Part shown: positions 17,801 through 28,500 of the stretch, in pieces | Position numbering within the stretch: position 1 is the first letter of the stretch | How the letters are laid out: each line of letters begins with the position of its first letter | DNA from: Streptomyces nigrescens | GTDB lineage: Bacteria; Actinomycetota; Actinomycetes; Streptomycetales; Streptomycetaceae | Assembly: GCA_024349765.1 (NCBI GenBank) | Contig: AP026073.1 | Span: 3,844,001-3,908,000, forward strand | Direction: 5' to 3' | Length of the DNA: 64,000 bases | Made by a program: the position numbers and the translations under genes | Notes under the pieces: generated by a model | What the model saw: the letters and a program-made list of their open reading frames with translations, nothing else | Told to the model about the DNA's origin: nothing | Databases searched by the model: none

Positions 17801-19493
17801 CCGCGGCGCCGGGACCCCACAGACGACGTACTACTCCTACGACGCCACCGGACAACGCGTCCGCAAGGTCACCGACTCGTCCTGCGGCGAGGGTGAAACG
17901 GCGAGGAGAAGCAGCGAACGCCGCTACATCGGCCCGTTCGAGGTCTACCGGGAGTACGGCGCGGACGGCGCGGTGACCCTGGAGCGCCAGACGGTGCACG
18001 CGATGGACGACACGCGGCGCGTCGCGCTGCTGGAGCGGCGGACCCGCGGCACGGATTCCGGTCCGGAGCACCAGGTCCGGTATCAGCTGGCGGACCATCT
18101 CGGATCCGCCACGCTGGAACTGGACGAGCGTGCCCGGATCCTCACGTACGAGGAGTACTACCCCTACGGCGGCACGGCCTACCAGGCGGTACGTGCCAAG
18201 ACCGAGACGCCCAAGCGCTACCGCTTCACCGGCCGGGAGCGTGACACCGAGACCGGCCTGTACTTCCACGGCGCCCGCTACTACGCCCCGTGGCTGTGCC
18301 GCTGGACCAGCTGCGACCCGATCGACACGCCTCAGGCCAGCTCGTACGAGTACGCCCATGGCAATCCGGTCGCGCTGGTCGACCTGGACGGCAGGAATCC
18401 GGCGCCTCCCTCGCACTCCATCGGCGACGTCTTGGAGTTCCTTCGGGCTCAGGCGGGTTTCGAAGCCGGCGCCAGCACCAGCGCCGGCGCCATCAACCGG
18501 ACGGCGCTGAACTTCAGCAGCAAGGCGGCGAGCCCGGCCGGCACCGCGGCGCACGCGCGCGTCGGCGGCGTGCTGCGGGAGTTGCAGAGGCTCGGTGTCC
18601 AAGGCGCCGAGCGGATCTACGCCGATGTGCGCGTGATCGGCGGCACCATCACCGACATCGGCGTCCCACCTGGCGGTCCGAAGGGGACGCACAACCTCGA
18701 TGTGGTGGTCGCCAAGGCCGGTCAGACGCTGACGAAGGGGCAGAGCCTGCTCGGTGGCGTCGCCGAGTCGATCGGCGACTTCAAGTATGGCGGCGGACAG
18801 ATCGCCCAGAAGTACGCCGTCTACGGCTCTGAGCTGCTGACGCTGAACGCCAGTCCTCTGGTGGCTGCGGACTTCATCGACGACGTCGCGTCCACGGCGG
18901 CCAACGTCGAGCAGGCCGCGGCGAGCACCGCCGCAGCCGCCATCGCGAAGGTCGAGCAGGCTGCTGCGAGCGCGCAGGCGGTGACGGAAACCCCGGCAGT
19001 CGCCAAGAGCGTGTCGACGACCGCGCAGGTGGCCTCCGAGACCGGCGTCGCGGCCAAGGCGCTGGGTACGGGAGCGCGGGCCCTGCAGGTGGCCGCGCCG
19101 GTGCTCAAGGTGGTCGGGAAGGTGGCGGCCCCGCTGGCGGTGGCTGCCACCGCCCTCCAAGTGGCTACCGCGAAGACCACGGCTGAGAAGGCCGACGCCG
19201 CTATCGGCGTCGTGTCGACGGCCGTTGGTTTCGCGGGCGCGCCGGGGGCTGTCGCCGCGGTCGGCATTCAGGGCACCGCGTACGTCAGCGGCAAGGTGGG
19301 CGAGGTCGTCACCGAGAAGACCGGCAGTGAGACCGCCGGGGTGGCCGCGGCCACGTTGACCGGAGCGGCGGCGGGGGCAGGGGTCGGCGCCGTGGTCGGA
19401 AGCATCGTGCCCGGAGTGGGTACCGCGGTCGGGGCCGGGGTGGGTGCGGTGGTCGGGGCCGGCATCGGATTCGTCAAGTCGTACTGGAAATAG
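11883..19493 (+). CDS. Tc toxin TcB-TcC fusion (SpvB-TcdB-RHS cocoon with C-terminal effector)
   Basis: A 2,536-aa protein combining TcB and TcC of toxin complexes, normally two separate proteins. Residues about 35-330 are the SpvB domain (PKGGGAIRGIGEKF, then TLGYDSAAGNGPFGIGW). Residues 425-650 carry FG-GAP-like beta-propeller blades (DLEGDG, DLDGDG, DLNGDG, DLSGDG, DVDGSG), as in the TcB propeller gate. TcdB middle regions and an RHS shell follow, ending at GRERDTETGLYFHGARYY and a core-closing NPVALVDLDG near residue 2165. The last 365 residues are the variable cargo. GTG 11883 is chosen because AGGGAGG lies five bases upstream; longer readings to 11784 lack an RBS. No signal peptide is present. 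It forms an operon with the TcA gene. Confidence 0.93.
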   Translation: MLGGVGSNGSAPVVGATTPPQPSGDTGPGLRNGPAISLPKGGGAIRGIGEKFTANLVTGTGGLSVPLALSPGRSGFGPSLTLGYDSAAGNGPFGIGWGTGLPAITRKTDKGIPAYADDVEDTFILAGAEDLVPVLVERDGEWTRHHQSRTVDGADYVVRRYRPRVEGIHARIERWTHVHSGEVHWRSISRDNVTTVYGRDAASRITDPADARRVFSWLICESHDDVGNVIRYEYKAEDDAGVDLDAACERNRTTAGRAANRYLKRIHYGNTVSRLVSDDSDYLFEVVFDYGEHDESTVEVRPWTCRLDPFSSYRAGFEMRGYRLCRRVLMFHHFPDEPDVGRDCLVRSTELAYRGDAERGGVTGAFLESVSHSGWRRQASGGYLTRSLPPLEFSYSKAEIDTEIRTLDAADLANAPIGVDGSAYRWTDLEGDGLAGLLTEQAGTWFYQPNLGGGHLGPMRVVRSHPAGGRTELLDLDGDGRPAVVDFGGPTPGFTERSDQDWEVFRPFRSRPNLAWDDPNLRFVDLNGDGRADVLVTGEPGWTWYRSLGEEGFDTGRRVWPARDEEAGPRLVFADRSSSIHLADLSGDGLADLVRIRNGEICYWPNLGYGRFGAKVSMDNAPRLDHPDQFDPARIRLADVDGSGPTDLIYLHRDGVRVYLNRSGNAWSAPHPLPVAFPRIDNASKVAVIDLLGSGTGCLVWSSPLPADSGRQLRYLDLMRGGKPHLLTGVRNNLGAETHIRYAPSTRFYAEDAAAGRPWLTRLPFVVHVVERVETVDAIGRHRFVSRYAYHHGYFDGPEREFRGFGMVEQTDTEALEALEALEALEALAEAGDVDEATYRPPTLTRTWFHTGAFLPGQRISRQFAREYHSDDLLLPDTVLPDGLTADEARQACRSLKGSVLRTEVYALDGSDAEGRPYRVTEHNHLIRMVQPAAPQADSSGMRHAVFDVHPRETLTGHYERTLDPRIGHELTLAVDAYGNVLRSVTVGYGRTRPSLDLDERDAGPQQRTHVVLTDHDYTNAVEEPDSHRAPLPCRRRAFEVLGLLPKTPSGGIPTAGARFTHAELTRALAGIDQTIPYQDWDALPPKPTLRLTEHVRTLYRSDDLSGPLPLGTLQSRALPYQEYRLAFPDGLVTALYGERVDEPMLRTAGYLRHEGGWWIPSARTAYAPPDTSELDHAERHFFLPRRFTDPLGETSTVSYDDYDLLLVDSTDQLGNRYTVGERDADGRTLCQGNDYRVLRPALVTDPNRNRVQVAYDAHARVAGTATMGKREESLGDSLDGFDPDPSPALVARYLADPLAAGPALLRSAGTRFCYDESAFRLRGEPAVVATLARRTHQSDLAPGEQSGISHTIAYGDGFGREVQSKVQAEPGPLSEGGPVVEPRWAGTGWTIFNNKGNPVRTFEPFFTETHAFEFAVMAGVSTVLLYDPLERVVGTLHPDHTYAKTAFDPWRQRVWDGNDTVLTDPRQDPDIGGQVRRLLATEPGWTTWHAARADGALGPEQRRAAEKAARHADTPTDTHLDSLARPFRTVAHNRHAKDGTLVEEHLVTRTTTDVEGNVREVRDPLGRATIRHDYSMVGMQVSRAGIDSGTGALLPDVLGNPRCTWNSRGFRFRTEYDSGHRPVRAYVSGPGLAGEALHQKTEYGEDPARNLRTRVFRRHDGSGVSTHEAYDFRGNLLEATRRFPVEYRRAPDWREDVALEEEVYTGRTRFDALDRPISITSPDGTMVRPYYNEANLLERLVVTSDGTDTVLVAAVEYNARGQRTRIDYGNGARTRYTYDPLTFRLTALRSRRERSRSRRERRTVQHLTYCHDPVGNIVSIRDTAQQKTFFRNRVVEPGADYTYDAVYRLIEATGREHLGQTGPGDTGDAPRVGLAHPGDGGAMGRYLQRYVYDAVGNMLALEHRASTAPGWTRRFSYSEPSALEPEATGNRLSGAGDGDFAYDARGNTTAMPGLPVLRWDPEDQLEATARQVRGAGTPQTTYYSYDATGQRVRKVTDSSCGEGETARRSSERRYIGPFEVYREYGADGAVTLERQTVHAMDDTRRVALLERRTRGTDSGPEHQVRYQLADHLGSATLELDERARILTYEEYYPYGGTAYQAVRAKTETPKRYRFTGRERDTETGLYFHGARYYAPWLCRWTSCDPIDTPQASSYEYAHGNPVALVDLDGRNPAPPSHSIGDVLEFLRAQAGFEAGASTSAGAINRTALNFSSKAASPAGTAAHARVGGVLRELQRLGVQGAERIYADVRVIGGTITDIGVPPGGPKGTHNLDVVVAKAGQTLTKGQSLLGGVAESIGDFKYGGGQIAQKYAVYGSELLTLNASPLVAADFIDDVASTAANVEQAAASTAAAAIAKVEQAAASAQAVTETPAVAKSVSTTAQVASETGVAAKALGTGARALQVAAPVLKVVGKVAAPLAVAATALQVATAKTTAEKADAAIGVVSTAVGFAGAPGAVAAVGIQGTAYVSGKVGEVVTEKTGSETAGVAAATLTGAAAGAGVGAVVGSIVPGVGTAVGAGVGAVVGAGIGFVKSYWK
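14322..14366 (+). repeat. 9-bp in-frame tandem repeat in the TcB-TcC gene
   Basis: Five perfect copies of GAGGCGTTG, encoding (Glu-Ala-Leu)5 at about residues 814-828. Slippage would change the protein by multiples of three residues without a frameshift. Confidence 0.95.
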
Positions 19494-19539
19494 CCGCAGT
19501 GGAAGCAGCTGGAATCGGGGCGGAAGGGCGAAGATTGAT

Positions 19540-22500
19540 ATGCCGGAGTTGATCATCGTTCGGTTGCATCCGACGAAGCCCATGTCCGCGACGGATTTCC
19601 GGGCAGCCCTGGACAAGCTGACCGTGACCGCCTTCGACCTGACCTTCGCCGATCCCAGGAAGGGCGTACCGATCGGCTCGGCGAAGGGACTTGCCGTCAC
19701 GCCCGCCGATGTCACCACCCACGACGTGGACGTGACCGCCACGGGGATCATCCAGCACTACCAGGACATCGCCGGCGGCGGTCTGCCGCCCGTGACCACA
19801 CGGTTCCAGGAGGCGATAGCCACCGCGGTGATCGTGGTGACGCCACCGGCGGGTCATCCGGAATCCCCGACCGCCTCCTCGTACGACCTCCGGCTGGAGC
19901 TGACCCGCGACGGCCTGCCCATCGGCGACGGGGAGTTGGACTTCAACATCACGGTCACCGGCGTGGGCACGCTGCCGGTGCTTCAGCCGGCGTACTTCGC
20001 GATGCCCGCGAGCGCCTACGCGGCGGTGCCGGCGACGTCGCCCGGCGGAGACCAGGTCGAGCTGCCCAAGGACGGTACCCCGCCGAACTTCGCCGACCTG
20101 GTCACGAAGATCGACAAGGTGCTGGCGAAGGATCCCGGCACGGGTGGCTCCCTCGTGCAGCGCCCCCCGCTCAGCCCGGCGCAGAGCCGGCATGTGGCAG
20201 CCGAACTGACCTGGGACCGGCTGGTGTATCCACCCCCGGACCTGCCGCGCCCGCTCGGTGAGATGTACACCGAGCCGCCCGTGGTCGTCGGCCTCGATGT
20301 GCGGGAGGCGGAGAACGACCGGCAGCGGTTCGAGGCGGAACTGGCCGGCTATCACGCCACCGTCGACGCGAGGGCCGCACGGCTGGCCACCTTCGTCTTC
20401 GCCGCCTCGGCGGCCGTGCAGGGCGAACGGCTGGCCGCGGACGCCGCCCGGGCGAGGCTCACCTTCCCGATCCTGACCGGCGCGGAGACCGGGCCCGCCG
20501 CGGTCACCGTTGTCCCCCAGACCGGCTCGACCGCTCTGGACCCGACGTTCGCCGTGCCGGCGGCGTACCTGTACGCGCTCGGCGCGACACTGCCGATGAC
20601 GGTCGATCCCGAACACCGCTACGACGCGGCCCGTTTCGCCACCGAGGCGCAGTCCCTGGCGCAACTGCGCATCGCGATCGAGAACGGCGTGGTCGCCGCG
20701 TCCGAGCCGCTGCTCACCAGGCCCGCCGAACCGGCGATCGGTCCGGATGCCGCGGCCCGCCGACTGCGCGCGCTGGGCTCGGTCACCACCTCGGAGCCGA
20801 CCGTGGCGCCGGCACCGCCGGTGTCCGACGTGGTGCGGTCGTGGAGCACGCATTCCGGGGCCACGGAGGCCATCGACGCGGGGTTCTGGGCCCCGGCCGC
20901 GGCCGCGTCACCCGGACCGTACCTGGAACTGGTGCTGCGGGCGGTCACCGGAAACCACGATCCGCTGGTGGTCGCGGTGGGGCAGCCGCCGCTCTCGGTC
21001 ACCACCGTCGCCGGTCTGGTGGCGGTCACCGATGAGCAGTGGCGCACCCTCCTGCGGGGCGATCCCGCGCTGCTGCCGCCGTTCACCGAGCCGGGCACGG
21101 TGTCGGAGCGGGCAGAGGCCTTCGTCCGGCACCTGCGCAAGTTCTTCACCGTCCCCGTCACGCCCCCGACCGCGGAGGCGCCCGCCGCCGGTACCCTCCC
21201 GACGCTTGGCGGGTCCGCCTCGGACGTGTTCGCCCGCATGATCGCGGCGTACGGCGACCACGGCGGTGGCGCCTTCGTCTTCGGAGCGCCCCGGGACGAG
21301 GACGCGTTCGCGGCCGCGCTGGCCGACACCTTCGGCACGGACGTCGCGGCACAGCGCTGGCTGGAGCAGGCGGTCGCGGTGCTCGACGGGTTGCACGAAC
21401 TGACCGCGTTCGCGGCCGGGGACGAACTGCGGTTCTCGCTGATGGAAGCGCTGTACTCGGCCGGCTTCACCGGCACGTCGCAGCCGGGCGCGCTGCCGGC
21501 GGCCGATTTCGCCGCGGCGCTCGTCGGCACCGTGGCGCACCCCTTCGCCGCGCGGATCCAACAGGCCGCGGGGGGACCCGCCGACCCGGCCGGCCCACCG
21601 GACGAGAGCTTCGCGCCGGTCAACCCGGACGGAACCCTGACCGACTGTGTGCCGCCGGAGCACCTGTCACCGTTCGGTCCGCCGCAGTACCTGCATGATC
21701 TGCTGCGGGTCTCGGCCGCGTCGACCTGCGAGCACCCCAGCACGCCGGTCAACATGGCATCGATCGGCGAACTGCTCGTCGACCGCCGCGGCCCGCTCGG
21801 CGATCTGCAGGTGACGGCCGCCGATCTCGGCACGCCCCTGCCGGTGATCGACCTGGTGAACGAGAGTCTGGAGAAGCTGGCGGGCGGCGGCACGCAGGGC
21901 GCGATTCACCACACCGCTGCGGACCGGCTCGCCGGGCACGCTCTGGGGCAGCCGCACGCTCCGGCGACCCTGTTCGCCGTGGTGCCGGAGCACTCCTCAC
22001 CGGCCACCGAGGCCCTGCCCCAGGCTCACCTCGACGCCTACGCCCTGCTGCGCAAGGATTTCACCGCACCCGCTCTGCCGTACCACCAGCCGCTGGACGT
22101 GAACAGGTCCTACCTGCGTTTCCTGGGCACCAGCCGGTACGCCGCGATGCGCCGGTTCCGCAAGGAGATCACCAAGCTGGTGCTGGACCCGGCGCACGAG
22201 CCCGCCGGGTTCCAGAGCCACCGGTGGCGCTACCCGGTCCGCCTGGAGATCGCCTGCGAGTATCTGGGGATCTCCACCGAGGAATACGACCTGCTCTATG
22301 CCCGGGACATCGCTCTCAAGAAGGCGAGGGGACGGCTGAGCCTGTACGAGGTGTACGGGTTCGTCAAGGAGTCCGTCGGCGGATCGTCCTGGACCGACAC
22401 GGTGCTGCGTGTGCCCGAGTTCCTGGAGCGCACCGGCCTGAGCTACTGCGAGTTCCTCGAACTGTGGCGCAGCGGCTTCGTGGAGTTCCACAACGCCGCG

Positions 22501-25500
22501 CCGGAGGGGGCGGCCTCGGACTTTCCCGACTGCGAGCCGTGCTGTCTCGACGATCTGCGCATCAGGTTCACCGATCCCACCGACGAGCAGGACCCGCGCG
22601 CCGCGTTGCGCCGGCTGATCGTTTTCGTCCGGCTGTGGCGTCGGCTGGGCGAGGGCGCGGCGCCGGGGATCACCTTCGCGATGCTGCGTGATGTGTGCGA
22701 GGTGCTGCGGCTGTTCCACGGTTCGGCGATCAACGCGGACTTCTGCCGCCAGCTCGCGGCGCTGCTCATCCTGCACGCGGAGCTGTGTCTCCCTCTCGTG
22801 GACACCTATCGGGCCGACGCGGCGTCGTCGGCCGAGAGAGTGCCGCTGCTGGGGCTGTGGGCCACCGAGCCCCCGGCCGCCGGGGCCGTCGAGCTCGTGC
22901 TGGACCGGATCGGCGATCTGGCACGGGCCCGCTATTCCTGCGGGGACCGGGAACCGCGCTTCGCCAAGGCGCTCGCCGAGAACCTGACGGTGCTGTCCCG
23001 GCTGGCCGGGTTCGCCCCCGACACCGCGAGCGATACCTGGTACGCGCTGCCCACGCACACGCTGCGGTTCGTGGAGGTCCTCGGCAAGATCTACGCCTCC
23101 GACTTCACCGTTGGCGAGATCATGTGGCTCTTCACTGTCGAAGAGCACCGCGACGGTGACGACCCGTTTGCTCTCCAGGACCGCAACGAGTCGGCCGACG
23201 ATCCCCTGTCACTCCCCGAGCCGGCCGGATCGACCGGGTGCGACGAGGCGCAGACACTGTGGGCGCTGCGGCGGTCCCTGCTGGCCGTGCACGTTTCCGA
23301 GGAGGACGCCGAAGCCTGGACGTGGCCCCGGATGACCGCGGCCTTGCGGGACGAGTTCGGCTACGTCCCGGCTTCCAGCGGACCCGACGCCTGGCAGGCG
23401 CTCGGGGAACACCTCTTCCCGGCAGTGCTGGAGCGGTGCGGCTGCCCGGTCGAGGTGCGGGGGCGCCAGTACCGTACGCCGCTGGCGGCCGCGGACACCT
23501 CGCCCCAGATGTGGCTGCGACCGGAGGACGGGCCGTTCGGCTACGACAGCACCGCGCAGGAGCTGTGGACCTCGCTGCCGGTCTCCGACACCGAGGTGAT
23601 CGAGGAGCTCAGCCACATGCGGCCGCTGCGGGAGGCCGAGCGGGTCGCCGTGCGTAACCTGTACTTCGCGCCCCGGGCCGCGCTCGCCCCGTTCGCGGCG
23701 ATCTTCGACGACGCCGAGTCGGCCATCGACACCCTGGTCTCCGAACCCGACGAGCAGGCCAGATTCGCCTATTTCCAGGCGCATTTCGCCCGCTTCCACG
23801 CACGCTGCAAGGTGATCGTCGACCATCTGGCGGCACATGTGGCCGCGGTGAGCGGCTGCCCGGCCGATGCTGCCGCGGCAGCCACGGTGCTGCGCACCCT
23901 GTGGGCGGACGAGAACGCGGCGTCGACGCCGTGGGAAACCGACGATGGCAAGACACCCGAGGTGACCTGGGCCCCACCGCCCAGCGGTGGCGCGTTCGCC
24001 GCGCTGCTGGGCCTCGTCGGCACCGGCCTGCTCGGCGAACTGCACGACGGCGCGGGCAACCTGGTCTGGAGGGAGACCCGCGGCCCGGCAACCGCGTTCG
24101 GCCCCGTGCGCAATCACTACAACGCTCCCGTGCCCACCGTGTTGCCGGCGATGGACCTCACGCCGAGTCCGGCCCAGTCCCGACTGGTCGGCGTACGCAA
24201 CGGGTTTGCCGTCAGGGAGGGGGACGCCGAGCCGCTCGGTGGCGCGAGTCCCTTCACTGCGCGCTGGACCGGTGTGCTTCTGGTGGACGAGGCGGGGGAG
24301 TACCACTTCCACGCCGGCGCGCCCACCGAGGGCGACACCGCACCGGACTTCGCCCGCGCCCGCGAGCACCGCTGGCGGGTCGCCCTGGGGCGCGGCCAGA
24401 AGACCTGGATCATGCTGGACCACCACTGGGCCTCCGACGACGCGCCGGCGGCCGCGTCACGGGGCGTGCGGCTGCGCCGGGGCGCCTACCGGCTCACGAT
24501 CGAGTACGCCCAGTCCGATCCGACCTTCGAGCGGGCCGAGGAGGTCTGTCCGGAGCACACCGGGTTCCAGCTGAAGTATCGCGGCCCGGACAGCGACGGT
24601 GTACTGACGGAGGTCGGCTTCGACCGGCTGTTCCGGGACGCCAAGAACGGGACGCTGAGCGACGGCCTCGTGGGGTCCGAGGGCCTGTACGCCTCGGACG
24701 AGGCCGCCGCGCAGTACCTGGAACAGCGCTACGGCGCCACCCTGCGCGACATCCGCCGCACCTACCAGCGGGCGGTGAAGGCGGCGCTGCTCGCCCGCCG
24801 GTTCGCGCTCTCCGCGACGATCGTGCCCGGATACCGGCAGTCCGAACTGGGCCACCTGATCACGCATCCGGAATCCTTCGCCGGCACGTCCTACCCCAGG
24901 ACCGGGCCTTCGGCGTTCGGCGTGCACCACGCCTGGTTCGACTTCGACCTCCTGCCGGTGTCCGACCCGTACCCGCCGCAACCGGTGGGGGATCAGCGCA
25001 CCGCGCCGAGCCCGCGCCGCCAGGCGGCACTCTTCGACTGGTGGGAACGGCTCTTCGACTACTGCCTGCTGCGGGCGCAGACCGAGTCCGCCCGGGAGCG
25101 CCCGGTCTGGCTGCTCTTCGCCGACGTGCGCGAGCAGCAGCCCGACGACCCGGCGCAGCTGCTGAGACATCTGGGCGTCGATCTGGCGCACTCGCCGCTG
25201 CTGCACACCTACTTCGCGACGCCACCGTATTCGCTCGACGCCGACGACCTCACCGATGAGCGGTGGGCGCTGCGGGTCTGGCAGGGCGAGAAATGGCTGA
25301 CCCGGCTGCGCAGCCACTTCGCGTGCCGGTGGATCGGCGATGCCGTGCCGCGGGAGTGGGCGGCCGACGACCCCGGGGCGCAACCCGATTCAGGCAACGC
25401 GAACCTCACCCGGTTCGTGCGGGACGGCTGTTTCGAGAACGGCGAGCCGCTGCGCTACGAGGACCTGCGCGGGCTCAACGACGGCCTGCGTGAGCGGGCG

Positions 25501-28500
25501 CGGACGGCCCTGCTCGGGTACCTGTGCGGGATGGACCGGGTGCCGCTGCCCTGGGCGCCGGGTACCTTCGCGACCGCGCCGAAGGATCTCTCGGATCTCC
25601 TGGTCCAAGATGTCGAGACGGGCATCTGCCAGCGGATGAGCCGGATCGAGGAGGCCATCCGGACCGTGCAGGCATTCGTCCAGCGGGCCCGGCTCGGGCT
25701 CGAACCCACACTGAGGCCGGGGCCGGAGTTCGTCCGGTTGTGGGAGCGGCGGCTGGCCACCTACCGGGTGTGGGAGGCGTGCCGGCGCCGCGAGACCTAC
25801 GGGGAGAACTGGATCGAGTGGGACGAGCTGAGCACCGCGCGGGAGTCGGAGGCGTTCGCGTTCCTGGAGTCCGAGCTGCGCCGGTCGACGCTGACCGTGC
25901 CGGTACCCGGCGGACTGGAATGGTGGCCGGGGCAACGGCCGCCGGAGCACCCGTCGTTGACCCCACTGCAGGCCCGTGAACCCTCCGGAATACAGCTGCG
26001 GCAACCGGCCCCGGAGGGGCTGAGGTTGCTGGGCTCGCCCGAGCGGGCCGCCCGGAACTCCTGGCTCGCGCCGGTGCTCGGCCTCACCCCCGACGTCCGC
26101 CCCCCGGACGACGACCGTCCCCGACGCGAAAATGACACGCGCGACCGCCAGGAGGGATCCTCGGACAGCCACGGTGGACTTCCGCTGTGGCTGTCCGCCG
26201 CGGTCCGCCTGGGCACCCGGTTCGTCCGGGTCGCCGCCGCCGGGCTCCCGCCCGCCGGGACGCCCTTCGATGCCTGGCACGAGGAGACCAACTGCTGCGC
26301 GCAGTGCGGCGAGGAACGGCACCACGTCGACGAGTACTACTTCTGGCTCGCCGATTCCGCGTTCTCCTCGGCGCAGGTCCAGTACGCGGACGTCGGCGCT
26401 CAGCCGGACCGAACGCACCGCGACACCTCCGACTGGCACCGGCCGGAGAAGCTGCCCGCGCTGCTGGACTGGGACGCACAACCCATGGTGCATCTGTACT
26501 GGAGCCGGGTGCGGCACGGCGAGTTCGACCCGCCGCGCCGGTCCAGCCAGGGCGTCGCGGTCACCGGAGAGACGGCCACCCTGAAGTTTTCCGGACGCAC
26601 GGCGGATTCCCTGCGCTTCGAGGTGGTGGGCGCGGTCACGCCGGTGATCGGCCACGCCGACCCGACGCCACCGGGGTTCCGCTACGACCTGGCCGAGGAC
26701 AACGCCGTACCACTTCCGTTGGTCGAGACGCCGGCCCCTGCGCCGAGCTTCCCCGGCGGGCTCGCCGCCTACCCCTACTTCGTCTACGTCGCCCCGGGCG
26801 CTCCGCTGCTGCCGCCCTCGCCGTTCAGCGTGGCGATGACCGTGGCCGGCGCGCTGCGCACCCACTGCCGGTACGAGTCCGCGCTGAAGTGGTACGAGCT
26901 GGCGTACCGGCCTCAGGCCCGCGACAACACCTGGGCCTCCTGCGCCACGGACAACCAGCGACGCCGACGAGGGCAGGACCTGCCGTGCTGCCCGAGTGCG
27001 CCCGTCGGCGAGGACCGGGCCAGGAACCGGGCGGTGCTGCTGGCCCACTTGGAGACCCTGGTGCAGTGGGCCGAAGCCCACGCCTGCCGCAACACGGTGG
27101 AGGGCGCACAGCAAGCGGGCGTCCTCCTCGCCGCCGTACAGCGGATCTTGGGCGATCGGCCCACCGTGGTGCGGGCCCGCGACCACGTCGGTGAGCCCAT
27201 GACCGTGAGCGGCCTCGTCACCCGTCCCGCGCCGCTGAACCCGCGGCTGACTGCCCTCTACGACGACACCGCGGACCGTATCGCCCTGATCCACCACTGT
27301 CTCAACCGCTACCGGCTTCCCCAGCGCGGTGCCTTCGGCCAGACCGGGCCGCGGGAAGGGTGGCAGGAGACCGTCGAGCAGTGCGCCGGTGACTGCGCGG
27401 AGGACTGCAAGTGCGGCGGCAGCCCGTACCGGTTCACCTTTCTCGTGGCCAAGGCCAACGAACTCTGCGCGGAGGTACGCCAACTCGGTGCGGCGCTGCT
27501 CGCGGCCTACGAGAAGGGCGATGCCGAAGCCCTGGCCGCGCTGCGCAACAATCACGAGCGGCAACTGCTGGACCTGGCCCTGGAGATCAGGAAGAACCAG
27601 TGGCGGGAGGCCGACTGGCAGGTGCAGGCCCTGGACAAGACCAAGGAGGGCGCGCTCGCCCGACTTCGGTACTACCAGGAGCTGATCGCCGGTGGGCTCA
27701 ACGCCGGCGAGACCGGCCATGCGGCGCTGACCGGGGTTTCGATCGCGTCCCGGATCGCCGGCAACGTGCTGGAGGGCGTCGCGCAGGGGATCGGGATCAG
27801 CCCGGACATGTGGATCGGCATCGCGGGCATCGCGGGTACCCCGCTGGAGTTCAACCAACTCCCGGTCGGCAACAAGCTCGCCTCCGGCTTCTCCACCGCG
27901 GCGCGGATCATGATGGCGATCGCCGACAACGCCAACACAGGCGCGGGTCTGAGCCTCACCGAGGGCGGCTGGGCCCGCCGGGAGCGGGAATGGCACCACC
28001 AGGTCGAGATCATCGGCATCGAGATCGAGCAGATCGAACGACAGATCCTGGCCGCCCACCGGCGACGCGACATCGCACTGCGCGAACTGAACAACCACCA
28101 GCAGCAGATCCACAACAGCGCCGAGGTCTCCGACTTCCTCCGGGACAAATTCACCGGCACGCAGCTGTACCTGCACCTCCAGCGGGAGACCGCCGCGCTC
28201 TACCGCGGCCTGTACGAGGTGACACTGCACACCTGCCGCCGAGCGCAACGCGCCTTCAACTACGAACGCGGCCACACAGCCCGCGCTTTCCTGCCCGAGG
28301 CCGGCTGGGACGGCCTGCACGAGGGTCTGCTGGCCGGCGAACGGTTGCAGTTGGCGGTGCGGCAGATGGAAGGGGCCTATCTCGACGCCAACTGCCGCGA
28401 GTACGAGCTGACCAAGCACATCTCGATGCGCAAGGAGTTCCCGCTCGCCTTCCTGCACCTCCAGCATGCCGGCTGGGCCGAAATCGAGATCCCTGAGTGG

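Noticed and set aside
15741-19751. 1,336-aa minus-strand open frame opposite the TcB-TcC gene
   Set aside because: It has the Ala/Gly/Arg-rich makeup of an antisense shadow in GC-rich DNA, no domains and no RBS; the plus strand carries clear family motifs.
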